Assembly (NCBI RefSeq): GCF_014267345.1
Contig: NZ_JACMYD010000003.1
Coordinates: 1 to 64,000 of the forward strand
Source of the DNA: Corynebacterium sp. zg-331
GTDB lineage: Bacteria; Actinomycetota; Actinomycetes; Mycobacteriales; Mycobacteriaceae
Direction: 5' to 3'
Length of the DNA: 64,000 bases
The notes beneath the pieces are model-generated. The model was not told where the DNA came from, did not search any database, and saw only the letters and a program-made list of their open reading frames with translations. Positions 9,638 to 18,592 of the stretch are shown one piece after another. A program made the position numbers and the translations under genes. How positions within the stretch are numbered: position 1 is the stretch's first letter; every line of letters begins with the position of its first letter.

Positions 9638-10533
9638 ACGTGCGGGGCGATCTGCTCCGCCATGAACCGCGACCCCACGATCGTGGGGTGGAAAACAATG
9701 TTCCACTGCGGACTGGTAACGTCCACGATGCCCGCCACCATGCGTTCCTCGTCCTTGGGGGCGCAGGTACCGTTATCGCGGGTAATGTCGCGCATGTTGA
9801 CAAAAACCATGCCGTTATCCGCCGCCGCCTGCGCCTGGCGCGCGGAGTTCTCATCTTCCACCTGCCCCAGCAGCGGGATATGCAGGCCCTCCGGCAGGAG
9901 CCCGGGGTTATTCGGGTGAATGTTCACCGCGCAGAACGAGGGTCCCGTGGACACCGAAGGCATGCCGGAGAGCACGATCGTGGCCTCGGGGGCCACCGCA
10001 CGGATGCGCTCGGCGGCGACGCGCATATCGTTAAGAAAGGCCTGCCTATGGCTCGGTCCGTCCAGTGGATTAGTGCCATCTTTGACCCCAAAGGGGCCAA
10101 AGTTATTCATGCCGACGGCCATGACCACAGCGCGGGTGCCGGGGTGGAGATCCCCCGTGGCAATGGCTCGATCCAGACGATCCAGCATGGTTCGTGAGGT
10201 CTGCGCCGTGCAGGACCAGTCGGCCACCGGGGCGCCCACCTTGGCCCCGAGCAGGCGGGGCCAGTTGTCGGGGGCCTGCAGGCAGCCTTCCTGGTTGGGA
10301 TAATCAGCGGGCACGAGACCGGGCACCACGCCGCCAAAATTCTTGTACAACGCCGAGGGATTAGCGGTAAAAGAATCGCCCAGCGTCACGATGTTGCCCG
10401 CCGGGGCCGCCTGGACTACGGGTGACGCCAGGGCTGGTACCACCGCCGCGACGCTGACGACCGCACCGACCAACCGCCTGCGGCCTCGGCCATGACCACG
10501 GGGAGCTGCGCTTCGAGAAAAAAGTCTTATCAC
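9634..10533 (-). CDS. Secreted SGNH/GDSL-family hydrolase
   Basis: The product is an exported esterase/lipase-like hydrolase of about 299 residues. A signal peptide is clear: arginines (GRGRRR), then [16 protein letters not shown] and a likely cut after VQA. The mature part starts with block [13 protein letters not shown] (catalytic Ser). [14 protein letters not shown] carries the block III Asn, and the catalytic Asp/His pair is probably in the final [18 protein letters not shown]. Cysteine pairs such as EGC and DWSC suggest disulfides outside the cell. I use the GTG at 10533 because AGGATTA stands at good distance before it; a GTG at 10575 would add 14 residues before the arginine-rich region. 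It is convergent with hisN, the stop codons overlapping. Confidence 0.85.
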   Translation of the reverse strand: MIRLFSRSAAPRGHGRGRRRLVGAVVSVAAVVPALASPVVQAAPAGNIVTLGDSFTANPSALYKNFGGVVPGLVPADYPNQEGCLQAPDNWPRLLGAKVGAPVADWSCTAQTSRTMLDRLDRAIATGDLHPGTRAVVMAVGMNNFGPFGVKDGTNPLDGPSHRQAFLNDMRVAAERIRAVAPEATIVLSGMPSVSTGPSFCAVNIHPNNPGLLPEGLHIPLLGQVEDENSARQAQAAADNGMVFVNMRDITRDNGTCAPKDEERMVAGIVDVTSPQWNIVFHPTIVGSRFMAEQIAPHV

Positions 10534-10677
10534 GCGGCTAATCCTAATATCGCCCGATCCGTCCCTCCAATACACTTATGCACCACGCCTCACAGCTCGC
10601 CGCCCCTCCCGCGGCACCTCACCCCCGCACAGGGGTATTACTTCGTTCCTCACTACCCCCTCATTACCCCTTGGGCG

Positions 10678-10707
10678 TTGAACGGCTCCCCGAGGCCACC
10701 CTAAACT
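10678..10707 (+). promoter_or_regulatory. Predicted promoter of the small secreted peptide gene
   Basis: TTGAAC and TAAACT are separated by 18 bases and would start a transcript near 10714, about 48 bases before the ATG at 10762. This is a good -35/-10 pair for a corynebacterial housekeeping promoter and supports the small gene being real. Confidence 0.5.
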
Positions 10708-10761
10708 CGGTACGACATCACAGGAACGAACTGTCACGCACCACGCAGCGAAAGACGCATC

Positions 10762-10956
10762 ATGAAGATCTCCCGCACGAGCATCGTCGCGGCGCTCGCC
10801 TCCGCCGCCCTGGCCCTCGGCCCGGCCTTAGCCCCCGCCCACGCCGCCGAGGAGGCCGGCACCCCGCATCCCACCGCGGGATCCCCGGCGGACGACGTTC
10901 TGCGCTTCATCGAGCGCCTGGTTCCCCTGACCTCCCACGCGGTGGTTTTCTTCTAA
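10762..10956 (+). CDS. Small secreted protein, unknown function
   Basis: The frame codes for 64 residues. The first 28 are a textbook signal peptide: MKIS-R, then AALASAALALGPALA and a cut after AHA. The mature part would be only 36 residues, acidic and proline-bearing at first and ending in a hydrophobic stretch, RLVPLTSHAVVFF. No cysteines are present. A promoter-like pair lies upstream. I know no family for it. It could be a genuine secreted peptide or the stump of a longer secreted gene that met an early stop. The neighbours, an SGNH hydrolase and a phosphate transporter, do not explain it. Confidence 0.6.
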   Translation: MKISRTSIVAALASAALALGPALAPAHAAEEAGTPHPTAGSPADDVLRFIERLVPLTSHAVVFF

Positions 10957-10976
10957 CGACCTGATATTTTGCATCC

Positions 10977-10994
10977 GTTCACTCCGCGTTCACC
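10977..10994 (+). promoter_or_regulatory. Phosphate-box-like direct repeat upstream of pit
   Basis: GTTCAC at 10977 and GTTCACC at 10988 form a direct repeat with an 11-base period. This resembles the PhoP/RegX3/PhoR phosphate-starvation boxes of actinobacteria. A TATAAG that could serve as -10 lies at 11004-11009, and the next gene is a phosphate transporter starting at 11092. Confidence 0.5.
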
Positions 10995-11091
10995 TTAAGC
11001 CGCTATAAGTATGTGATTGGCTCGATGTTTTCCTGAAAAACAGCCGAACCGACCGACCCACGTACGCTTCGTTTCTAGTTGAGGACCCTCC

Positions 11092-12678
11092 ATGCCTGAA
11101 TCGGCGATCCCCTCCGGGCAGGCCACCAGCGATCGATGGTGGCACGCTTCCTTCGGCCTCCTCCTGGCACTGACCTTCGGCACTTTCACCCTGTGGGCAA
11201 TCGGAGAGGTTGACCAATCCGCCCATTATGGGGTGCTGATTCTCACCATCATCTTTGGCTTCTTTATGGCCTTCAACATCGGCGGCAACGACGTAGCCAA
11301 CTCCTTTGGCACCTCCGTGGGCGCCGGGACGCTGACTATGAAGCAGGCCCTCATGATCGCCGCCGTGTTCGAGGTGGGCGGGGCGATCCTCGCTGGCGGC
11401 GACGTCACCGAAACGGTGCGCTCCGGGATCGTGGATCTCGACAGCTCCATGGAGCCCATGACCTTCGTTTACATCATGATGTCCTCCCTGTTGGGGGCGG
11501 CGATCTGGCTCCTGGTGGCCACCCGCATGGGCTGGCCGGTGTCCACCACGCACGCCATCATCGGCGGCATCGTCGGCGCCGCCCTCTGCGTGGGCTTCCG
11601 CAACCACAGCGGCGGCTGGGAAATGGTGCAGTGGGATCAGATCGGACAGATCGTTATCTCCTGGTTCCTCTCCCCCGTCCTGGGCATGGCGGCCGCCTAC
11701 CTGCTCTACGGGACCATCAAACGCAACATCCTGGTGTACAACGAGGCCGCCTCCGCCAAGCTCCAGGCCCTGCAGGAGGAGCGCTTTGCGCTGAAGAATC
11801 GGCACAAGGAATCCTTCGAGAGGCTCAGCGAAGCTGAGCAGATCGCCTATAACAACGCCATGGCCCGCGACGCCGTGACCGCCCAGCGCGAGGGATACCG
11901 CCGGGAAGACCTGGAATCTGAGTACTACCGGGGGCTCTACGACATCGAGGCCAGGGCCAAGGAGGTGGACTCCCATCGCGCCCTGGAGCGCTGGGTGCCG
12001 CTCCTGGCCGCCCTGGGAGCCATCATCATCACGGCGATGATGCTGTTCAAGGGGCTCAAAAACCTCCACCTCAACATCGATAACATGGGCAACCTCCTCA
12101 TCATGGGCATGATCGGGGCGGCGGTGTGGATGGCCGTGTTCGTTTTTGCCCGCACGGTTAAGCGCCACGACCTGGATCGCTCCACGTTCCTGCTCTTCTC
12201 TTGGCTCCAGGTGTTCACCGCCGCGGCCTTTGCCTTCTCCCACGGCTCCAACGACATCGCCAACGCCGTGGGTCCCTTCGCCGCGGTCCTCGACGTGCTC
12301 AAAACCGACAGCATCAACGCCAAGGCCGAGGTGCCCGCCCCCGTCCTCCTGGGCTGCGGCATCGCCCTGGTCTGCGGGCTGTGGTTCATCGGGCGCACCG
12401 TCATCGTCACCGTCGGCACCGGTCTGACCAAGATGCATCCGGCCTCCGGCTTCGCCGCCGAACTCGCCGCCGCCACCGTGGTCATGGCGGCCTCCCTGTT
12501 CGGGTTGCCCGTCTCCTCCACCCACATCCTCATCGGAGCGGTGCTCGGCGTGGGCGTGGTCAATCGCTCCGCCAATTGGCGCCTCATGCGCCCCATCGGC
12601 CTGGCCTGGATCATCACCATCCCGGCCGCCGCCGGCATCGGCGCCGTCGGGGTGATCGTCCTGGAGGCCATCTTCTAA
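11092..12678 (+). CDS. pit: PiT-family inorganic phosphate transporter
   Basis: PiT carriers move phosphate (often as metal-phosphate) into the cell with protons or sodium. The 528-residue membrane protein shows both halves of the inverted-repeat signature: [20 protein letters not shown] near residue 63 and [19 protein letters not shown] near residue 380. About ten hydrophobic segments are split by a charged cytoplasmic loop around residues 215-300, rich in Glu, Lys and Arg. The ATG at 11092 has TTGAGGACCC upstream. The direct repeat at 10977 suggests phosphate control. It is convergent with the SDR gene at 12721. Confidence 0.93.
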   Translation: MPESAIPSGQATSDRWWHASFGLLLALTFGTFTLWAIGEVDQSAHYGVLILTIIFGFFMAFNIGGNDVANSFGTSVGAGTLTMKQALMIAAVFEVGGAILAGGDVTETVRSGIVDLDSSMEPMTFVYIMMSSLLGAAIWLLVATRMGWPVSTTHAIIGGIVGAALCVGFRNHSGGWEMVQWDQIGQIVISWFLSPVLGMAAAYLLYGTIKRNILVYNEAASAKLQALQEERFALKNRHKESFERLSEAEQIAYNNAMARDAVTAQREGYRREDLESEYYRGLYDIEARAKEVDSHRALERWVPLLAALGAIIITAMMLFKGLKNLHLNIDNMGNLLIMGMIGAAVWMAVFVFARTVKRHDLDRSTFLLFSWLQVFTAAAFAFSHGSNDIANAVGPFAAVLDVLKTDSINAKAEVPAPVLLGCGIALVCGLWFIGRTVIVTVGTGLTKMHPASGFAAELAAATVVMAASLFGLPVSSTHILIGAVLGVGVVNRSANWRLMRPIGLAWIITIPAAAGIGAVGVIVLEAIF

Positions 12679-12720
12679 GGCGCAACCAGAAACCCAGATC
12701 GCAGCGCGAGATGCGATGAG

Positions 12721-13491
12721 CTATCCCGCGATCACCAGATTGGCCAACCGAGCCAGCGGCTGCGGTGCGATGCGCCGCAGGTAGCGCAGCACCAGGTCGG
12801 CGGTGGACACCGAGTAGAAGCGGCGCTGACGCTCGATGATGGTGCGGGGGTTCACCGCCTTCCACACGGTCTCGGACACTCGCTCCGGGGTGATCCGTAC
12901 CCCCAGCCGCTTGGTGGAGGCCGCCTCCACGTCCGCCAGCGTGGTCTTGACCCACAGCGGCATCAGGCACACCACGCGGATGCCGTCGCGGCGCCACTCC
13001 AGATCCAGGGCCTCGCTTAAGCCCGTGAGGTAGAACTTGGAAGCGGAATAGGGGATGATGTGCGGCTGGCCGTAGATGGCCGAGGCCGAGCCCATGTTCA
13101 CCAGATGAGAGCCCTTGGTGGCTTTGAGGTAGCGGTGCGCCGCCCGCGCTCCCAGGACCGCACCGGTGCAGTTGACGTTATTCTGCGCGGCGATCAACCC
13201 CGGGTCCTGATCCACGATGTCCCCGTCACCGATGATGCCAGCGTTGTTATCCAGCACATCGAGCCTGCCGCCGGTGTGCGAGGTAAAGTCCGCCAGGGCC
13301 TCCTCCCATTGCTGGGCGTCCGTGACGTCGAGCGGCCCGGTGACGATCTCCGGGTACTCCCCCCTCAGCGCGGCGAGCGCCTGCTCGTCGCGGTCGTACA
13401 CGCCCACGATCCACCCCTCACGGTGGAAACGCAACGCCACCTGGCGCCCGATACCGGCGGCACCACCCGAAATAAAGATACTCTTTGACAT
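12721..13491 (-). CDS. Short-chain dehydrogenase/reductase
   Basis: This is an NAD(P)-dependent oxidoreductase with a classical SDR fold, 256 residues. The nucleotide motif GGAAGIGRQVAL is at residue 9 on, the NNAG motif (DNNAGIIG) near residue 85, catalytic Ser in GSASAIYG and the YSASK active site near residue 150. The substrate is unknown. I begin at the ATG at 13491 (MSKSIFISGG); the codons upstream (MVCF) add nothing. It is divergent from the succinate-semialdehyde dehydrogenase gene with 48 bases between, so a shared control region is likely, but I see no adjacent regulator gene. Confidence 0.88.
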   Translation of the reverse strand: MSKSIFISGGAAGIGRQVALRFHREGWIVGVYDRDEQALAALRGEYPEIVTGPLDVTDAQQWEEALADFTSHTGGRLDVLDNNAGIIGDGDIVDQDPGLIAAQNNVNCTGAVLGARAAHRYLKATKGSHLVNMGSASAIYGQPHIIPYSASKFYLTGLSEALDLEWRRDGIRVVCLMPLWVKTTLADVEAASTKRLGVRITPERVSETVWKAVNPRTIIERQRRFYSVSTADLVLRYLRRIAPQPLARLANLVIAG

Positions 13492-13539
13492 AAAACAGAC
13501 CATAGCGGATGTAAATCACATAGTGTAGTTTTTTGAGGC

Positions 13540-15123
13540 ATGGAACATATTTTGCGCTTCGATCGGCCCCTTCCCGACGAGCTCGCAGCTCAGCTGCGCG
13601 GGCTGTGCTTCAACGACCGCACCGGCACCACCGCCGAGCGCGACCGTATCACGGTAGAAAACCCCTTCACCGGCGCCGACCTGGGCTGGGTTCCCTCCGC
13701 CACGGAAGAAGACGTGGACGTCGCCTTCGAGCGGGCCCGCAGGGCGCAAAAGCACTGGGCACACACCCCTATCAAGGAGCGCAGCGCGATCCTGCGGCGA
13801 TTCCACGACCTCGTGCTCAAAAACCGCGACTTTCTGCTCGACATCGCCCAGTTAGAAACCGGTAAGAACCGCGCCTCGGCCCTCGACGAGGTGCTCGACA
13901 TCGCCATCAACGCCCGCCACTACGCCACGAGCGCCGCACGACTCCTCTCCCCACAGCGCCGACGAGGGGCCGTCCCCCTGCTCACCAAGACCTACACCTA
14001 TCACCGGCCCAAGGGGGTCGTGGGCCAGATCAGCCCCTGGAACTACCCGCTGACCCTCGGCATCTCCGACGCCCTCGCCGCGATCGCAGCGGGCAACGCG
14101 GTGGTGGCCAAGCCCGACTCCGCCACCCCCTTCTCGCTGCTCGCCTGCCTGCGCTTACTCCTGGAGGCCGGGCTGCCGGAGGACGTCCTCCAGGTGGTCA
14201 CCGGCTCCGGGCGCGTGGTGGGCACCGCGATCGCCCAGCGCTGCGATTACCTCATGTTCACCGGCTCGACCGCCACCGGCAAGATCCTCGGGGAGATCTG
14301 CGGAAAACGGCTCATCGGATACTCCGCCGAGCTCGGCGGCAAGAACCCCATGATCGTGGCCCGCGACGCGGACATCCGCAGGTGCCTCGACTCCGCCGTG
14401 CTGGGCTGCCTCGCCAACTCCGGGCAGCTGTGCGTCTCCATCGAACGCATCTACGTCGAGGACGCCATCTACGAGGAATTCACCAAGGCCTTCGCCCAGC
14501 GCGTGGCGGCCACCAAGCTCGGAGCGGGCTTCGGTTGGGACATCGAGATGGGATCCCTGGCCTCCCGGCAACAACTCGACACCGTGCGCGCCTACGTCGA
14601 GGACGCCCGCGACCTCGGCGCCACCGTGCTCACCGGCGGTCAGCCCCGCCCCGACCTCGGCCCCTACTTCTACGAACCCACCGTGCTCGCCGACGTCCCC
14701 GAGGCCGCCCGGTTGCGCTGCGAGGAAGTCTTTGGCCCGGTGATCTACATCGAGCGGGTACCCAGCGTGGACAAAGCCATTGAACTGTGCAACGACACCG
14801 ACTACGGACTCAACTCCAGCGTGCTCGCCGCCCCCGCCACCGCCTGGGCCGTCGCCCCCAGGATCGAGGCCGGCTCCGTGAACATCAACGACGGCTTCTC
14901 CGCCAGCTGGGGCTCCTACGACTCCCCCCTGGGCGGTATGAAGGAATCCGGCATGGCCCACCGACACGGCGACGAGGGCCTGACCAAGTACACCGACGCC
15001 CAGACGATTTCCGAGCAGCGGATCATGCGCCTCCAAGGGCCGCGGTGGCTACCGCGAAGCGCCTATGCCGCCATCATGAGCGCCCTGCTGCGGGCGGGTA
15101 AGACCACCAGGCTGATGGGCTAG
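13540..15123 (+). CDS. gabD: Succinate-semialdehyde dehydrogenase (NADP+)
   Basis: This is an aldehyde dehydrogenase superfamily enzyme of 527 residues, closest by eye to the actinobacterial GabD2 type. It oxidises succinate semialdehyde to succinate with NADP+. The family motifs are in order: SPWNYPLTLG near residue 165, FTGSTATGK near 243, catalytic Glu in AELGGKNPM near 265, catalytic Cys in ANSGQLCVS near 299 and EEVFGPVIYI near 400. No GABA transaminase is next to it, so the substrate could come from another route or be a different aldehyde. Its divergent SDR partner might act on a related aldehyde or alcohol, which is inference only. Confidence 0.85.
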   Translation: MEHILRFDRPLPDELAAQLRGLCFNDRTGTTAERDRITVENPFTGADLGWVPSATEEDVDVAFERARRAQKHWAHTPIKERSAILRRFHDLVLKNRDFLLDIAQLETGKNRASALDEVLDIAINARHYATSAARLLSPQRRRGAVPLLTKTYTYHRPKGVVGQISPWNYPLTLGISDALAAIAAGNAVVAKPDSATPFSLLACLRLLLEAGLPEDVLQVVTGSGRVVGTAIAQRCDYLMFTGSTATGKILGEICGKRLIGYSAELGGKNPMIVARDADIRRCLDSAVLGCLANSGQLCVSIERIYVEDAIYEEFTKAFAQRVAATKLGAGFGWDIEMGSLASRQQLDTVRAYVEDARDLGATVLTGGQPRPDLGPYFYEPTVLADVPEAARLRCEEVFGPVIYIERVPSVDKAIELCNDTDYGLNSSVLAAPATAWAVAPRIEAGSVNINDGFSASWGSYDSPLGGMKESGMAHRHGDEGLTKYTDAQTISEQRIMRLQGPRWLPRSAYAAIMSALLRAGKTTRLMG

Positions 15124-15138
15124 GAACACTCGACGACG

Positions 15139-16287
15139 CTATGAACGCGGCCTCACCACCGCGCTCATGGCATGTTCGCGCAGATAGGGCAGCGCAAAAT
15201 CCACCTCACCGGGCCCGGATTCCACGATCATCTCCGCATCGAGGAGTCTGCGGCGATAGTTCCAGGCATACGAGTCCCCCTTGCCCAGGCGCTGCGCGAT
15301 CTCGGCGGTTGTGGAGGGGCCATCGTCTCGCGCCATCAGGAGCAAAAAAGTGCGATCCACGTCGGAGAGATCCGCAAGTGCGGGATCGTGGACTAGCTGG
15401 CCCAGCTTCCTGCGGGCAAGCTCCACCCCGTCGCGTGCCGCCTCAAATGAAATAAGGTCACCTGTCCGCTTACGGAAGGCATACTGCCCCACCAACTGGA
15501 TCATGAAGGGGTACCCCTGGCACGCCGAGACCGCCGCGTCCATCGCCGCATCCTCCCACTCAATACCCAGATCGCGCAAGGGTTGCACAAGCGCCGTGCG
15601 CGCCTCGGAGTCCGCCACTCGATCGAGCTCGATGCGCTCGGCCCGGCGCAGGAACGTCACAGGGTTCGCGCTGGTCCCATCCGCGAGCAGCGGCTTGATC
15701 GCAGACGGAATCCCGGCCATCGCCACAGCGATCTCCTCCCCCTCGCGCACCAAGTGCTGGATCATCGCGCCAAACTCCACGATCTCCTCGCCGCGCTGGT
15801 GGTGCATCTCGTCGAGCGTGATAAGCACGCCCGTGTGTTCCTGCCCCACCCGCTCGTCCGCCTCCCTCCGATCGGTAAAAAGATCCTTAAGGGCCTCGCG
15901 CAAGGTATAGGAGGAATCCGCCAGGGCCGTGGATTCCCAGCTCACACCGCCTCCAACACCAAAAATCGCGCCCTGGATTCCCCGCAGCGTCCGCTTTCTC
16001 GTCGGTGCCAGTAGGCGCACGACGCGATTGCGCAGCCGTTCCACAAAACCCGGGGTGGCGGTCTCGCTCAGGACAAGCCAACCCCGCTTAGAGGCGGCTT
16101 CGTCCTCGAAGGCGTTGAGCAGCACCGTTTTCCCGATCCCCCGCGGCCCGACCACCAGAGATATCCGCTCGTGGGCACCGGGGCCGTCGTCCAAGGCGTA
16201 GCCGAAGTTTTCCACCACCTCGTCGCGCCCCACCAGCTCGGGAGGCGTAGCGCCGAGGGTGGCCTTAAAAGGATTCCGCATGCCCAT
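15139..16287 (-). CDS. Stand-alone AAA-type ATPase with C-terminal winged-helix region
   Basis: The 382-residue protein resembles archaeal-type/ORC-like P-loop ATPases found scattered in actinobacteria. It has an entry ELVGRDEVVENF, Walker A VGPRGIGKTVLL near residue 50, Walker B VLITLDEMHH near 155 and a sensor-like AMAGIPSAI near 190. After about residue 290 a region reading FLLLMARDDGPSTTAEIAQR looks like a DNA-binding winged helix. The role is unknown. The start at 16287 is uncertain; the ATG at 16281 is as good, and no ribosome site is clear. It is convergent with gabD and lies next to the initiator tRNA and the island at 16.5 kb, so it may be accessory. Confidence 0.75.
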   Translation of the reverse strand: MGMRNPFKATLGATPPELVGRDEVVENFGYALDDGPGAHERISLVVGPRGIGKTVLLNAFEDEAASKRGWLVLSETATPGFVERLRNRVVRLLAPTRKRTLRGIQGAIFGVGGGVSWESTALADSSYTLREALKDLFTDRREADERVGQEHTGVLITLDEMHHQRGEEIVEFGAMIQHLVREGEEIAVAMAGIPSAIKPLLADGTSANPVTFLRRAERIELDRVADSEARTALVQPLRDLGIEWEDAAMDAAVSACQGYPFMIQLVGQYAFRKRTGDLISFEAARDGVELARRKLGQLVHDPALADLSDVDRTFLLLMARDDGPSTTAEIAQRLGKGDSYAWNYRRRLLDAEMIVESGPGEVDFALPYLREHAMSAVVRPRS

Positions 16288-16358
16288 AGCGTAGTGGACG
16301 GTGCCTATGAATGCTTATGAACTTTATGAATCCTCCGTGCGGCGCTTGCGGACACAGC

Positions 16359-16399
16359 AAAACCCCTGACCGGTTGTTTCCTTCCGATCAGGGGTTTTA
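16359..16399 (-). terminator. Terminator after the initiator tRNA
   Basis: On the minus strand AAAACCCCTGATCGG pairs with CCGGTCAGGGGTTTT across a short loop, giving a strong hairpin flanked by A and T tracts directly after the tRNA. Confidence 0.8.
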
Positions 16400-16404
16400 T
16401 CTCG

Positions 16405-16478
16405 TAGCGGGGACAAGATTCGAACTTGCGACCTCTGGGTTATGAGCCCAGCGAGCTACCGAGCTGCTCCACCCCGCG
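16405..16478 (-). tRNA. Initiator tRNA-Met (CAT)
   Basis: The minus strand folds as a cloverleaf: acceptor CGCGGGG/CCCCGC, anticodon stem CTGGG/CCCAG around CTCATAA (anticodon CAT) and T-arm AAGTTCGAATCTT. An unpaired first position (C opposite T) and three G-C pairs at the anticodon stem base mark it as the initiator. CCA is not encoded. Confidence 0.95.
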
Positions 16479-17170
16479 TCGAATACCTTTCGGCATCCCG
16501 CCGCCGTGGCGACGTGTAAGAACTATACGCACGATCCCCCAAAAGACCAAAATGCCCGGTCACCGAGGCATTGCGGCAACCAGGAGCATGGGATATCCAC
16601 ACCTCCCCCACCGCACGGTCAAGCTCACCGACGGCCCGCCGTATCCCTCGAAGCAACCGACACGAGACACCACGCAATCGCACATCTGACCATCCACAGC
16701 ATGCCGAGCGCTACCACCACACCGCCCCAAGTCATCTGCGCACCATTGGTCAATGACTTTTACCAAACCGAGACCTTTAACGGTATGAAAGGACACAATC
16801 GGTAGCCATCGGTACCGGAATGACTGACAGCTATAGACATACAGCCTAGAACCTCGTAAGATTTACGACTATCAATTCCACCAGTACAAGAGAGGATCAG
16901 GATATACGGGCCCTGAACACTACCCTTGATGAACTTGATCCAGATGGATCTAGGCAAATTTCTCGGCAACCAAGGCCGTTGGCACTCTCTAACTGACGAG
17001 CTCCACCTCATCATCAACGAGGACAACACACCAGCCGGTGACACTCACCCGAACCTCGTCACCACAGCGTTCCACCCGACCACTAGATGCGCGAAGTCTT
17101 TGTCACCAACCCCTACTGGCTGCGAGCAATCAGTAGGGTCGCACGCCCCGCCATTCCAGAAAGGAAAATT
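16479..17170. other. Lower-GC island, left part, no confident gene
   Basis: The stretch after the tRNA holds the degenerate repeat copy at 16536-16666 and then about 500 bases with only short unconvincing frames. The best of these is 16926-17174 (plus, 82 codons), with no family features and an N-terminus that could be chance. Codon use and GC differ from the flanking core genes. Confidence 0.5.
16536..16666. repeat. Degenerate copy of the UPF0182 3' end and terminator
   Basis: This segment aligns in the same orientation with 18593-18751. It has a run of C then A, a worn version of the terminator hairpin (CCGGTCACC ... GGCAACCAGG), then CCACCGCACGGTCAAGCTCA and CGTATCCCTCGAAG, all matching the end of the UPF0182 gene. 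The minus strand still reads ELDRAVGEV, compared with ELDRAVENY in the gene. About three bases in four match by eye. It lacks the 18-base internal duplication present in the intact copy. Confidence 0.75.
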
Positions 17171-17350
17171 ATGAGCAACTTTTCTACCACCAACAATTCC
17201 CACACCACATGGATTTGCACCTTCCTCGGCACCATCCTCGGCGTAGTCATCGGATACGCCACAGATAACACTACAATGGCGTCCGCTCTAGCGGCCAGCC
17301 TGGGAGTCACGGGCTACTTCATTGGCATCGAGATCGACACCCGCAGCTAA
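17171..17350 (+). CDS. Small membrane protein, unknown
   Basis: The frame codes for 59 residues starting MSNFSTTNNSHTTW, with two hydrophobic stretches, ICTFLGTILGVVIGYA and MASALAASLGVTGYFIGIEI. It looks like a small two-helix inner-membrane protein. AAAGGAAAATT stands just before the ATG at 17171, which decides the start over an upstream in-frame ATG at 17087. I know no family. It is the only gene of the 16.5-18.7 kb island that looks intact and has a good ribosome site. Confidence 0.55.
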   Translation: MSNFSTTNNSHTTWICTFLGTILGVVIGYATDNTTMASALAASLGVTGYFIGIEIDTRS

Positions 17351-17900
17351 ACCAAAAGAAGGTCCTATGACTTACGCCCTCCTCTAGCTACCCATGGGGC
17401 TACCCGCAAGTAGTGAGGTTGGGCGTTGGCTTTTTTAAAAAACCTTTCAAGGGCAGCATTTGCTTCATCGAGGCGGAAGAGTTGCACCGCAGGAAACCAA
17501 GCACGTTTTCCACCGATTTTTTCCGGCTTGCCGAGTAAGGGTTATCAATGCCGCCCCAGTGCAGTGGCGGGCACGACAGAGCCTGGCCCACCGGCAATTC
17601 GATACCAGTAAGGTCGCCACGAGCGTGCGCGCGGCGATTTCCGTGCCGCAGCCGATCAGTACGATCCGACCCACAATGACCAAGCCGTACCAGACCGCCA
17701 TGTCAACGGCGCGAACCACTACCGGGGCGCAGTGTGTTTGGTACCCTTTTGGCGTTCCACCGAACTCATGAATAGCTGCTGGATAGCCATGTTCGTCGCG
17801 TAACCTATCGAAGATCCGGCGGCTGTGCGGCATTGTTCGACTAGGGATCCAGTGTCGATCTTTGGCCAACACTGGATGGGGTGCGGAATAAGGGTCTTTG
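17351..17900. other. Island, middle part, possible transposase scrap
   Basis: No intact gene is recognised here. A minus-strand frame (17465-17872) begins with a stretch reading RRIFDRLRDEHGYPAAIHEF. This recalls the linker region of IS21-type IstA transposases (RIFDRLRDEHGF...), but the rest of the frame does not fit, so at most a small scrap is present. No inverted repeats or target duplication were found around it. Confidence 0.35.
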
Positions 17901-18161
17901 GTGAGAATTCCTCTAGGCGGAGGTATTGAGCGACGGCGCCACAGTCAAGGCGTGGTCGCGATCATCTGGGGTGGAGTGGCCATCCTGGGCATGCTCACTG
18001 ACGGCGGGTTGATCTTTTACTCGATGTATACTTCACACGAAGAGAAACAGAACCTGGTTAATCGATGCTCCGATAGTGGCGGAAAACCGATTATCGATAG
18101 CCGCGACTCCGTCGGCGTAGAGGGAACCACTGATTCCGGCGCGGCTAAGGTGCCGGTTTGA
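17901..18161 (+). CDS. Small membrane protein, unknown
   Basis: This is an 86-residue frame with one clear membrane segment, VVAIIWGGVAILGMLTDGGL, at about residues 18-37. A polar tail follows, with a single Cys (NRCSDSGGKP). The GTG at 17901 has AAGGG at moderate distance; later starts are possible, so the N-terminus is uncertain. Its stop at 18161 abuts the ATG of the next, broken membrane gene, so the two were probably one transcript. No family recognised. Confidence 0.4.
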   Translation: MRIPLGGGIERRRHSQGVVAIIWGGVAILGMLTDGGLIFYSMYTSHEEKQNLVNRCSDSGGKPIIDSRDSVGVEGTTDSGAAKVPV

Positions 18162-18443
18162 ATGTCAGAAGTAGACACAGCCACGAAAGAACAGGCCACA
18201 GGCTCCATGATAATCGCCGCGATTGTGGTGATGGGGCTAAGCCGTTATTACAGCGCAGGAGGTTAAGTCCCTCGTGGAGAGGGTGGAGGCCAACGGGCAG
18301 GGCTACTCCGTGGTTATCCACAACGGACTGACCGGCAGCTACTCGTTCAACATAAATTAGCTGATGATACCTTAAACATGTGCAAGGCCAAGACTCGCCT
18401 AGAACTCGCGGTCAAGGCGCTGCGCATGGGCTGGGTAGAATAA
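18162..18443 (+). pseudogene. Frameshifted small membrane protein gene
   Basis: From the ATG at 18162 the frame reads MSEVDTATKEQATGSMIIAA then IVVMGL, and falls into a stop at 18266. Shifting frame near 18238 restores AVITAQEVKSLVERVEANG and GYSVVIHNGLTGSYSFN to a stop at 18360. A second shift there restores KLADDTLNMCKARTRLELAV and KALRMGWVE to the stop at 18443. The three pieces together make a sensible protein of about 93 residues with one membrane helix and a soluble C-terminal domain. Two indels indicate decay, or sequencing error. The family is not known to me. Confidence 0.6.
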
Positions 18444-18592
18444 TACCCACACTGAAAAACACGGCCAGATAAAAACGTCACCACCCGGCAGCAGGGACAG
18501 CACCGATCGAAGCTGCCGATAAGCCTAGAACTACACACGTTCACATCGCCAACACCCGGCCCGAAGCACACCCCACAGCCATTAATCCGCCC

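Noticed and set aside
17465..17872. 135-codon minus-strand frame as an intact IS21-type transposase
   Set aside because: Only about 20 residues resemble IstA; length, catalytic residues and terminal repeats are lacking, so it is noted only as a possible scrap.
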